Origin: a virus
Direction: 5' to 3' (one strand)
Length of the DNA stretch: 25,892 nucleotides
Virus record (IMG/VR): IMGVR_UViG_3300046522_000596
Coordinates: 1-25,892 of that record
Part shown: in pieces, positions 20,892-25,892 of the stretch
Layout of the letters: each line of letters opens with the position of its first letter
Numbering within the stretch: the stretch's first letter is position 1
Position numbers and translations under genes: made by a program
Notes under the pieces: generated by a model
Database searches by the model: none
Seen by the model: only the letters and a program-made list of their open reading frames with translations
Told to the model about the DNA's origin: nothing

Positions 20892-20928
20892 GACCGCAGG
20901 TAATAAAAATATCCGCAGGTAATAAAAA
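20891..20928. promoter_or_regulatory. Paired operator-like repeats (OL candidate)
   Basis: CCGCAGGTAATAAAAA occurs at 20894-20909 and again at 20913-20928, 19 bp apart. The first, with its left side (AGACCGCAGGTAATA), matches AGACCGCAAGTAATA at 24615-24629 in the CI/Cro gap at 14 of 15 bases. Confidence 0.65.
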
Positions 20929-20951
20929 GCCCGCTTCAGGGCGGGCTCTTT
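20924..20951 (-). terminator. Terminator after the DUF1654 gene
   Basis: AGCCCGC (20928-20934) and GCGGGCT (20941-20947) form a stem; T-runs lie on both sides, so it can work in both directions. It overlaps the last operator repeat. Confidence 0.85.
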
Positions 20952-21203
20952 TCACGCTTCGTAGTACTGTCGCCATCCGATCCTGACGGCGCCGCCGTCC
21001 AGGTGCTCAATGCGCACGCCGCTCGTTTCTTCGATTTCCTGGATTACCTGCCGCCAAGCCTCTGGGCTTTCATCGTCGTTGCGGGCGACGGTGACGACCT
21101 GGACCTTCTGAACGCCTGGCGCAGCTATCAGACGCTGGATGCGCCGACCAACCAATTCATATGAGTCTCTGGCTTGCGAAACGGGTGACGCGATTTTTGA
21201 CAT
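20952..21203 (-). CDS. DUF1654 family protein, SOS-controlled
   Basis: ATG at 21201-21203 with AAGGAG six bases upstream. The 83-residue product carries SYELVGRRIQRLIAAPGVQK, then VTVARNDDESPEAWRQVIQEI and RIEHLDGGAVRIGW, the pattern of DUF1654, a small cytosolic family of Pseudomonas and its phages. A near-consensus LexA box lies 20 bases upstream, so the gene should be induced by DNA damage, together with prophage induction. It is monocistronic, with its own terminator directly after the stop. Biochemical role unknown. Confidence 0.8.
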   Translation of the reverse strand: MSKIASPVSQARDSYELVGRRIQRLIAAPGVQKVQVVTVARNDDESPEAWRQVIQEIEETSGVRIEHLDGGAVRIGWRQYYEA

Positions 21204-21220
21204 GGAAAGCTCCTTGCTAT

Positions 21221-21240
21221 AGCTGTATGTATATACAGTA
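21221..21240 (-). promoter_or_regulatory. LexA (SOS) box and promoter of the DUF1654 gene
   Basis: Read on the minus strand, TACTGTATATACATACAGCT matches the LexA consensus TACTGTATATATATACAGTA at 17 of 20 positions and contains the CTGT-n8-ACAG core. TTGCCA-17-TACTGT upstream forms a promoter whose -10 overlaps the box, as expected for repression. Confidence 0.85.
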
Positions 21241-21320
21241 TTGTTCCTGCCATATTTTGGCAAGAGACATTGACCTATCTGTTTCGGTAGCAGGGGCTTG
21301 CAAGCACCTTTCTCCGGGCA

Positions 21321-21343
21321 CAAAAAAGCCCGCGTGGCGGGCT
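21321..21343 (-). terminator. Leftward terminator after the 72-aa gene
   Basis: AGCCCGC (21327-21333), loop GTG, GCGGGCT (21337-21343), with a run of six T on the minus strand. It stands 37 bp past the stop of the gene at 21381-21599. Confidence 0.88.
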
Positions 21344-21380
21344 CTATTTTGTTGCGCATATCTGGAGGAGGGTGCTGCGA

Positions 21381-21599
21381 TCAATTCGGCCCTTGAGTCT
21401 TTAGCCTGACCAGGCCTTGTTTGATGTGCCCTGTGTTCTCGCCGATCGTATGAAGGCCGCCGCGAATGTTGTCGCCAGTCTGGGCATGGCCTTGGCTCTC
21501 AATCAATAAGGTCAGCTCCATCAGCGCAGCCTCAAGGGCGAGCTGATTGTGATGCAGGCGTTCAAGAACATCAGGGAGAGAGTATTCGGGGGAGGGCAT
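21381..21599 (-). CDS. Hypothetical phage protein (72 aa)
   Basis: I start at the ATG at 21597-21599 (MPSPEYSLPDVLERLHHNQL), with GGAG eight bases upstream. The protein is helical: one helix with LERLHHNQLALEAALMELTLLIE, then a Gly/His-containing part with a second helix. The heptad-like spacing of Leu suggests a dimer. It lies between two leftward terminators, so it is a single-gene unit. The ribosome site is within a perfect 8-bp hairpin (21608-21627), which may limit translation. Family unknown. Confidence 0.65.
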   Translation of the reverse strand: MPSPEYSLPDVLERLHHNQLALEAALMELTLLIESQGHAQTGDNIRGGLHTIGENTGHIKQGLVRLKTQGPN

Positions 21600-21607
21600 A
21601 GCTTCGA

Positions 21608-21627
21608 CTCCATTCGAGGGAATGGAG
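21608..21627 (-). promoter_or_regulatory. Hairpin covering the ribosome site of the 72-aa gene
   Basis: On the minus strand CTCCATTC and GAATGGAG pair perfectly around a CCTC loop, and the second arm holds the GGAG ribosome site of the gene at 21381-21599. Confidence 0.5.
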
Positions 21628-21654
21628 AGCGTAGCTGTGGCAATGGCTGACAAC

Positions 21655-21893
21655 AAAAAGCCCGCGTATTGCGGGCTCTCTGTATGGGGTCAAATCCTTT
21701 TGTCTGCTCAATCTGCGCTGCGTTCTGTGAGCACTTCGTGAAAAGCATGTCACAGATACGAAAAAGCCCGGCGCTAGGCCGGGCTCTTTATGCACGTGGC
21801 CAAATCCCTTTGGCTGACTGCAGTGTGCTTGGTAGGTGTGACGAAGGCATGACAGGGCAGGACAGATACGAAAAGCCCGGCGCTGGGCCGGGC
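21655..21893 (-). repeat. Three tandem terminator units of about 107 bp
   Basis: Hairpins at 21659-21677 (AGCCCGC/GCGGGCT), 21765-21785 and 21874-21893 (both AGCCCGGC/GCCGGGC) each have T-runs on the minus strand. The spacers between them are also similar: TCAAATCCTTTTG-TCTGC at about 21690 versus CCAAATCCCTTTGGCTGAC at about 21800, and ACAGATACGAAAA at 21752 and 21862. No gene with a ribosome site is found inside; a long leftward open frame across them reflects the repeat. They end transcripts coming from the CI operon. Confidence 0.75.
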
Positions 21894-22009
21894 GGATATG
21901 TTCTGGGGCATCGAGCCCTTGTATTAGATCTGCCATCTATTCGACCGTCCTGGTTGTTGCGCCGGCTTTAATCTCGTCGGCATAACTCGCCAGCCGCGCT
22001 TCTCGATAA

Positions 22010-22333
22010 TCAGAGCGGACGTGGCGAGACTGGCGGGCTTGACCAGCGCCCCATATCTCGCGCGTCCATCTCCGCCTGAGTGCAGCCCAAACGCTTGGCC
22101 CTTTCTAGGGTCGACCAGATTTCGCCTCCCGAATCTACTGGCCTACCCTGTAGTTTGAGAACGAACTTTTGGCCTTCGACTACGTCAGTCGTCCCCGCGC
22201 ACTCCCAGACGCGCTGACTTTCAGATGTAGGCATAGGAGCATCCAGGCTGGTCTGAGCAAACGGGGACAGCTGTGGAGGCGTGCTGGCGCAACCTGCCAA
22301 GGCAAGCGCTAATAGGATTGGGGTGAAGCGCAT
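22010..22333 (-). CDS. Lipoprotein (107 aa)
   Basis: ATG at 22331-22333 with AGGGA about seven bases upstream. The N-terminus MRFTPILLALALAGCAS is a lipoprotein signal with lipobox LAGC (Cys15 the lipid site). The residue after Cys is Ala, so outer-membrane transport is expected. The mature part includes VWECAGTTDVVEGQKF and has two more Cys that could pair. It is the last gene of the leftward group starting at CI. Prophage lipoproteins made in lysogens often block receptors or DNA entry of related phages; that is a possibility only. Confidence 0.8.
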   Translation of the reverse strand: MRFTPILLALALAGCASTPPQLSPFAQTSLDAPMPTSESQRVWECAGTTDVVEGQKFVLKLQGRPVDSGGEIWSTLERAKRLGCTQAEMDARDMGRWSSPPVSPRPL

Positions 22334-22462
22334 TTAAATTCCCTGTATTTATTCGTTTCGCGTGCATTCGCAGCAATTTTTGTAGGCAATCTGGCCTCTG
22401 AGACAGACGTCCTGTTGCCAAGTCTCAGTCAACGGCATCTATTAATCATCAGGGGTCATTGT

Positions 22463-22942
22463 TCATTTGGCAGATTGAGACCTGAGCCGCTTCATCGACC
22501 ATCGCACTACATCCCTGCCAGCATCGTTACCAGAGGCCCAAACCGAGGCGTCAATGAACTCCATGACCAGCTCGTCGCCGTTAAAGCGCCCGTTAAAGGT
22601 CTGAGTGGTCGTGGCTTGAAGAATGCCCTCACTGCTTCTATCGACAATGCGCCGCTCGCCCTTTAATTGGTCCCCCTGGCGTGTGTAAATGGTCGGATTG
22701 TCTACCCCAGGATGATCGTGGGTGTAGTACGCCCATCGCTTCATGACAACGTCCTGAGTTTCCTTGGTCCGCCACCAGATGAAGTGACTATCATCCTTAA
22801 AGTAAACATAAACGTGATATCGATAGTGATCAGGATCTTCTTTTTCAGCGTACCAAAGCCCATCGGGCACCTGGTAGCTTGGGGCGGTGGCGCAACCTGA
22901 AAGAAGCAAGCCCATAAAGAGCGAGAGAAGTAGCTTTTTCAT
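22463..22942 (-). CDS. Lipoprotein (159 aa)
   Basis: I prefer the ATG at 22940-22942 (MKKLLLSLFMGLLLSGCAT), which has GGAA just upstream, to one three codons earlier. The lipobox is LSGC with Cys at residue 17. The mature domain is beta-rich with many aromatic residues (YRYHVYVYFKDDSHFIWW) and a basic end. No family recognised. It belongs with the second lipoprotein and the small membrane protein downstream of CI, a layout like lysogenic-conversion genes. Confidence 0.8.
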   Translation of the reverse strand: MKKLLLSLFMGLLLSGCATAPSYQVPDGLWYAEKEDPDHYRYHVYVYFKDDSHFIWWRTKETQDVVMKRWAYYTHDHPGVDNPTIYTRQGDQLKGERRIVDRSSEGILQATTTQTFNGRFNGDELVMEFIDASVWASGNDAGRDVVRWSMKRLRSQSAK

Positions 22943-22986
22943 AAATTCCATTTCAATTTATGTATTGGCGATCGGGTAGCTAGAAT

Positions 22987-23160
22987 TCAGCCGCGCGCGC
23001 CGTAGAGCTGGTTTAGCGCTATCAGCTCAAAAACAGCCACCAGCACGCAGAATGCAACAAAGCCGCGCGTGAAGACCCTGCGAGGCTTTTCGTAAGGCTG
23101 GAGATTAGCGAGACCACCGAGAAGGTCGGATAAAAATTCGAGCAACCCCATCTGGTTCAT
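22987..23160 (-). CDS. Small membrane protein (57 aa)
   Basis: Several in-frame starts exist; I choose the ATG at 23158-23160 because AGGA is five bases upstream. The first 30 residues are soluble (MNQMGLLEFLSDLLGGLANL), then a basic patch (KPRRVFTRG) and one membrane span (FVAFCVLVAVFELIAL), a positive-inside arrangement with a short outside tail. It lies between the lipoprotein genes and the 112-residue gene in the CI operon. Function unknown. Confidence 0.6.
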   Translation of the reverse strand: MNQMGLLEFLSDLLGGLANLQPYEKPRRVFTRGFVAFCVLVAVFELIALNQLYGARG

Positions 23161-23230
23161 CCTTGTCCTATTCATATGCTTCTGATCGCGACTGAGGGAG
23201 CAGCTGGACCAATAGTACCCAAAACTATTT

Positions 23231-23569
23231 CTACTCACTGTAGAGGTAGTAATCTTTCTGGCCTTCAGCAATCCATGCGTTCAACGCCCGATTCACCAAA
23301 GCAACGGACTTGCCCGGTCGGTAGCTGTGTTTGGCATCATAAAAAAACACGGTGGTATCCCAAATGTCCCCCTCGTGAGTTAGCGGCAACAGCAGGTTGA
23401 GAACCCCGTATCCGTCTTTCTTGTCTGCCCCCAAAGCTTTGCTGACCAGCGCTCGGAGCTCCGGTGCGCGAGTGCGCATGCATCCGATAACTGCTACTCC
23501 ACAAGACTTTAGAGCATGAACAATTTCGGGAATATCTTCCTCGCCATCCAGAAATGTAACTGATGTCAT
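23231..23569 (-). CDS. Hypothetical phage protein (112 aa)
   Basis: GGGAG five bases before the ATG at 23567-23569. The product looks like an alpha/beta soluble protein (MTSVTFLDGEEDIPEIVHAL, GVAVIGCMRTRAPEL, TTVFFYDAKHSYRPG, ALVNRALNAWIAEG). No known domain. Located 51 bp after the 65-residue gene in the CI operon, so probably expressed in the lysogen. Role unknown. Confidence 0.65.
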   Translation of the reverse strand: MTSVTFLDGEEDIPEIVHALKSCGVAVIGCMRTRAPELRALVSKALGADKKDGYGVLNLLLPLTHEGDIWDTTVFFYDAKHSYRPGKSVALVNRALNAWIAEGQKDYYLYSE

Positions 23570-23620
23570 CTCAACTCCCTTTGAGGCAATTAAAAATCCG
23601 CTCTCGAAATCAATGGAGAG

Positions 23621-23818
23621 TCACAAACCTGCGGCTTTCGCCAACCTGATCCGATCGAGCGCCCTGTTTAATGTATCTAAGGCATCAAGGAGGGTTTTCG
23701 CCTCGGTCTCTCGACCATCTCCCCAAAGGCGCTCAGCCATTTTGTTCAGCGCCTGGATAGATTTTTCAATGTCTGCAGCGTTTGCTGTAGTGGGTTCTAT
23801 CGGCCGTTTCTTTGGCAT
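23621..23818 (-). CDS. Small helical protein (65 aa) linked to CI
   Basis: The ATG follows the CI stop by two bases, with no other ribosome site than one inside the CI end (GAAG), so it depends on CI translation. The product is basic at the start (MPKKRPIEPTT) and then a long charged helix (IEKSIQALNKMAERLWGDGR, LLDALDTLNRALDRIRLAKA), probably a coiled coil. It is placed where lambda has rexA, but the sequence is not RexA-like. Confidence 0.65.
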   Translation of the reverse strand: MPKKRPIEPTTANAADIEKSIQALNKMAERLWGDGRETEAKTLLDALDTLNRALDRIRLAKAAGL

Positions 23819-23820
23819 TT

Positions 23821-24555
23821 TCAGAACTTCTGCAGCGCCCGCACGACGACGCCCACGATCCGGCAGCGTTCGTCAAACGGTTCAATCGGGTACCCAGGGT
23901 TCAGCGGCTTTAAGAACAGCCTTCCACCATCGCTGACGAGCTTCTTGAACGTTGCCTCATTGCTCTCTGGCAGTTTGGCGATCACAAGTTTTCCAGGCGC
24001 TGCCTCTGCTTCTGTGTCCACCAGGATCAGCGTGCCTTCGGTGATGCTTTGCCCGGCTGGGGATGTCATCGAGTCGCCTTTGACCTCCAGCCAAAACGCC
24101 GCACCCTTCGAGTCGTACTCGGAAAACTCATAGCGATCCGAGAAACCAGCCGGGTAGGGCTCCACTGCCTCAGCCCATGCGCCGGCAGCTACCCAACTGA
24201 TCACCGGGTAGCGGTAGGACTCAACAGGCTGGCGAGATTCGCCGACGTTGGATTCTGAAGAGCCAGAAATCCCTTTGATCTCTTTGGCCAGGCGCTCGCT
24301 GAAATCGGAAACCGGTACTTGGAGGTAGCGAGCGAACACTGCGGCGGCTTCAATATTTAGGGCGTTTCGCCCGGTCAAGTAATGGCTTGCAGCGCTCTGG
24401 CTGTTCGCCTTCAAGCCCTCGATCGCAATCTTCTCTTGGCTGATCCCAAGAGCCTTCTTTTTTGCCTTGTAAATGGCATTCAGCGCGGAGCACTCAGCCG
24501 CCTCTATCTCAGATAGCGGGCGTTTTTTGGCTGGCTTTTTTTCAGGAATTTTCAT
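23821..24555 (-). CDS. cI: CI-like phage repressor with S24 (LexA-type) peptidase domain
   Basis: A 244-residue lysogeny repressor. An HTH DNA-binding domain lies at about 20-90 (ALGISQEKIAIEGLKANSQS). The C-terminal domain holds the self-cleavage parts: Ala124-Gly125 in WVAAGAW, Ser162 in GDSM, and Lys204 in ATFKKLV, so it should be cleaved with RecA help in the SOS response. The first 15 residues are unusually Lys/Pro-rich. The ATG is only eight bases past the likely -10 box of PRM, so the message may be nearly leaderless, as for lambda cI. Divergent Cro-like gene to the right. Confidence 0.95.
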   Translation of the reverse strand: MKIPEKKPAKKRPLSEIEAAECSALNAIYKAKKKALGISQEKIAIEGLKANSQSAASHYLTGRNALNIEAAAVFARYLQVPVSDFSERLAKEIKGISGSSESNVGESRQPVESYRYPVISWVAAGAWAEAVEPYPAGFSDRYEFSEYDSKGAAFWLEVKGDSMTSPAGQSITEGTLILVDTEAEAAPGKLVIAKLPESNEATFKKLVSDGGRLFLKPLNPGYPIEPFDERCRIVGVVVRALQKF

Positions 24556-24563
24556 CGGCCAAC

Positions 24564-24630
24564 TGTATTACTTCGGGTATTAACATTCTAAGACCGCCGA
24601 TATTGACATAATAAAGACCGCAAGTAATAC
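24564..24630. promoter_or_regulatory. Immunity operators with PR and PRM
   Basis: Rightward PR: TTGACA (24603-24608) and TAATAC (24625-24630), 16 bp apart, start near 24637, leading to cro. Leftward PRM: TAATAC (minus strand, 24564-24569) near the CI start, no clear -35. Related operator-like sequences: GTATTACTTCGGGTATTA at 24564-24581, a partial AGACCGCCGATATT at 24591-24604, and AGACCGCAAGTAATAC at 24615-24630, the last inside PR. Repression by CI and Cro at these sites is inferred from the lambda layout. Confidence 0.75.
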
Positions 24631-24660
24631 TTTGGCGGGCATCGCGCAGGAGAATCCCGT

Positions 24661-24861
24661 ATGCAACGCACACCACTTAAAGAGTTCGTGACAAAGGTCG
24701 GGCAGATCAAGGCTGCCGCCGCTCTTGGGCTTACCCAAGGCGGAATCAGCAAAGCAATTCGTGCAGATCGGGTCGTCTACGTGATCGAGCTCGAAGACGG
24801 ATCTTTCAAGGCTGAAGAGATCAAGCCATTTCCCGGGCAAGTCCAGCGCCTTGCGAGCTAA
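24661..24861 (+). CDS. cro: Cro-like repressor
   Basis: The 66-residue product aligns by eye with lambda Cro: LKEFVTKVGQIKAAAALGLT, the recognition helix TQGGISKAIRADR, then VYVIELEDGSFKAEEIKPFP, which matches lambda Cro's C-terminal strand (GS-AEE-KPFP). It would bind the operators at 24564-24630 and favour lytic growth. AGGAG lies about eight bases before the ATG. Its TAA interlocks with the stop of the leftward ORF at 24858-25070 (CTAA). Confidence 0.93.
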   Translation: MQRTPLKEFVTKVGQIKAAAALGLTQGGISKAIRADRVVYVIELEDGSFKAEEIKPFPGQVQRLAS

Positions 24862-25070
24862 CCAACAACTCGCTGCGAGCTGATCGAGGCAGTAACCCGC
24901 TCAAAGCCGCGCAACTCTTCACGGTCAAGCCGCCTTCTAAGAGGGCTGGCAACTCGCTCAAACGCAGGCCAAAGCCTGAGCTGAGAAGACAGGGGGAGGG
25001 TGGAAGCAAGGGCGACCATCAAGCAACAAAGGGCGGATATCTCGCCTTGCAATTCGGAATTAGAGGTCAT
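24858..25070 (-). CDS. Small leftward protein (70 aa) between cro and cII
   Basis: ATG at 25068-25070 with AGGGA seven bases upstream. The product has a plausible amphipathic sequence (LQGEISALCCLMVALASTL, PLSSQLRLWPAFERV, LRRRLDREELRGFERV), helical and with a consistent charge pattern, which shadows rarely show. It faces cro and ends over cro's stop codon. It would be antisense to any rightward transcript from PR, like lambda's oop RNA in position but coding. No family identified. Confidence 0.5.
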   Translation of the reverse strand: MTSNSELQGEISALCCLMVALASTLPLSSQLRLWPAFERVASPLRRRLDREELRGFERVTASISSQRVVG

Positions 25071-25153
25071 GGATGCGTCCCTGATCAGTTGATGAACAGA
25101 TCATCGCTTTGTTGGCGTAACGCCACCACGGAAACAGAAACGAGGTTTTACGA

Positions 25154-25576
25154 ATGGACAAGTTCCTGCGGGCCTGCCACGACGCGGTCAAGGACAACGA
25201 AGCTAAATCGCTGAGCGCCAAGATGGGTGTTCCGCATGTGAGCCTGCTCCAGCGCGCAAACCCGGACAACGACGCTCACCACCTAACCATTGAACATCTG
25301 TACGGGATCTTGTTGCACACCGGCGACAAAGGCCCGCTGGCGGCCTTGGCCAACGAGTTCGGCTTTGATTTGTTGGAGCGTGAGCGCCCGGCACCGAAGC
25401 CGTTGATGGTCGCGCTGTGCCACCTGACCGCCGAGTGCGGAGACGTGGGCCGGCTGATCTTCGACGCCGCTTCTGACAAACACATCAGCCAGCACGAAAA
25501 AGCCCAGGGCGACAAAGCCATCCAGGAAGCCATTGACGCGCTGCACGTTCTGCGCGAGTCGCTGAAGGCTGCCTGA
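25154..25576 (+). CDS. CII-type regulatory protein (Phage_CP76 family)
   Basis: ATG at 25154 with GAGG eight bases upstream. The 140-residue product opens MDKFLRACHDAVKDNEAKSL and contains an HTH region (LSAKMGVPHVSLLQRANPDN, then LTIEHLYGILLHTGDKGPL), followed by a helical C-terminal half rich in Asp, His and Glu. This is the pattern of the phage regulatory CII family (CP76 group). Placed between cro and the replication gene, it would control the choice of lysogeny. Confidence 0.85.
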   Translation: MDKFLRACHDAVKDNEAKSLSAKMGVPHVSLLQRANPDNDAHHLTIEHLYGILLHTGDKGPLAALANEFGFDLLERERPAPKPLMVALCHLTAECGDVGRLIFDAASDKHISQHEKAQGDKAIQEAIDALHVLRESLKAA

Positions 25577-25587
25577 ATTTCAGACAC

Positions 25588-25613
25588 AAAAAAGCCGACG
25601 GAGAAGGTCGGCT
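25588..25613 (-). terminator. Leftward terminator after the CII-type gene
   Basis: AGCCGAC (25593-25599) pairs with GTCGGCT (25607-25613). The T-run is on the minus strand; the plus strand has an A-run before it and no T-run after. It would stop leftward transcripts entering from the replication side. Confidence 0.75.
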
Positions 25614-25640
25614 GATTCGCAAAACTAGAGAGCGCCGATT

Positions 25641-25751
25641 ATGCAGAGCCAACACAATTCAAGCAATACCCCGAACAATATCGCGACACGTTTTGTTAAT
25701 TCCGAAAACGTGTCGCGCCTCAAATCTCGTTCTCAGGGAGTCAAGCAATGA
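25641..25751 (+). CDS. Small ORF (36 aa) coupled to the replication gene
   Basis: ATG at 25641; its TGA overlaps the ATG of the next gene (ATGA at 25748-25751). The product is polar, rich in Asn and Ser (MQSQHNSSNTPNNIATRFVN), with no domain. It contains a 13-bp perfect inverted repeat, so it may act more as a translated regulatory leader than as a protein. The ribosome site is weak (AGAG about ten bases off). Confidence 0.5.
   Translation: MQSQHNSSNTPNNIATRFVNSENVSRLKSRSQGVKQ
25682..25717. promoter_or_regulatory. 13-bp perfect inverted repeat
   Basis: CGCGACACGTTTT (25682-25694) and AAAACGTGTCGCG (25705-25717), loop of ten bases. It is inside the 36-codon ORF, about 30 bp before the replication gene. 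It could be an RNA hairpin or a protein-binding site. Confidence 0.75.
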
Positions 25752-25892
25752 CCCCCGACAACATCATCCAGCTGAACAGCAGCAGGGGATTCACCCGTAT
25801 GGACAACAGCCTGATGGAGGCTTTGGCTACGGTTGACCTGCCAGCGCGCGAACTGCGCGTTCTCATGGCCATTGCACGGCAGACCATCGGCT
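25748..25892 (+). CDS. Phage replication protein O-like, N-terminal part
   Basis: 48 codons are in the window and the gene runs off the right edge. After a short polar start, the sequence FTRMDNSLMEALATVDLPAR and ELRVLMAIARQTIG follows the N-terminal domain of lambda O-type replication initiators, a winged-helix that binds the phage origin. The start overlaps the previous stop (ATGA). The position after cro and cII supports it. Confidence 0.85.
   Translation, partial: MTPDNIIQLNSSRGFTRMDNSLMEALATVDLPARELRVLMAIARQTIG

Noticed and set aside
21571-21936. 121-codon leftward frame over the terminator units
   Set aside because: Its protein repeats with the DNA repeat, with hairpins translated as coding sequence, and it has no good ribosome site.
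3177-25892. CRISPR array or insertion sequence
   Set aside because: No regular repeat-spacer series, transposase or terminal inverted repeats were seen. The only tandem repeats are the terminator units and the GTG tract.

Overview
The window looks like a Pseudomonas chromosome carrying a lambda-like prophage beside a tRNA hotspot. The evidence is the Pseudomonas-type small families DUF1652 and DUF1654, a GC-rich coding style, tRNA-Cys and tRNA-Leu sequences side by side, and early phage genes that match the lambdoid plan. The genus is an inference from families and style; no search was run.

Bases 1-2813 are non-phage or island DNA: the start of an AraC-type regulator, a small ORF, a LysE/RhtB exporter, a stand-alone receiver protein and a DUF1652 protein. 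This stretch ends in the 3' half of a tRNA-Cys without its 5' half, which is what the far end of an element integrated in tRNA-Cys leaves behind. A tRNA-Leu(TAA) follows at 3009-3094, with a second element starting immediately after it.

From 3177 to the right edge is the prophage. A tyrosine integrase and a DUF4224 protein sit at the tRNA-Leu end. A long leftward (minus-strand) early block runs from about 19.7 kb back to 3.2 kb. It carries a recombination set (coiled-coil protein, ERF annealing protein, YqaJ-type exonuclease, SSB), a large C5 cytosine methyltransferase, a PAPS-reductase-like PP-loop protein, zinc-ribbon proteins and many small genes linked by 1-4 base start/stop overlaps. The immunity region is at 20.9-25.6 kb: cupin gene, candidate PL with operator repeats, LexA-boxed DUF1654 gene, a run of leftward terminators, a CI operon with two lipoproteins and a small membrane protein, then CI, Cro, CII and the start of an O-like replication gene.

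The striking feature is the interleaving. At least ten rightward genes at nine loci are inserted one by one between genes of the leftward block: excalibur protein, secreted proteins, membrane proteins and unknowns. Several end stop-codon to stop-codon against the phage gene they face. Two loci, 8.31-8.66 kb and 12.20-12.57 kb, carry different cargo between the same left and right flanking sequences. The excalibur gene lies between two copies of an 18-bp repeat. This resembles a cassette-like way of loading accessory genes ('morons') into a prophage. Because the cargo opposes the early transcript, it would be expected to be expressed in the lysogen and suppressed when the leftward block is induced; that last point is inference.
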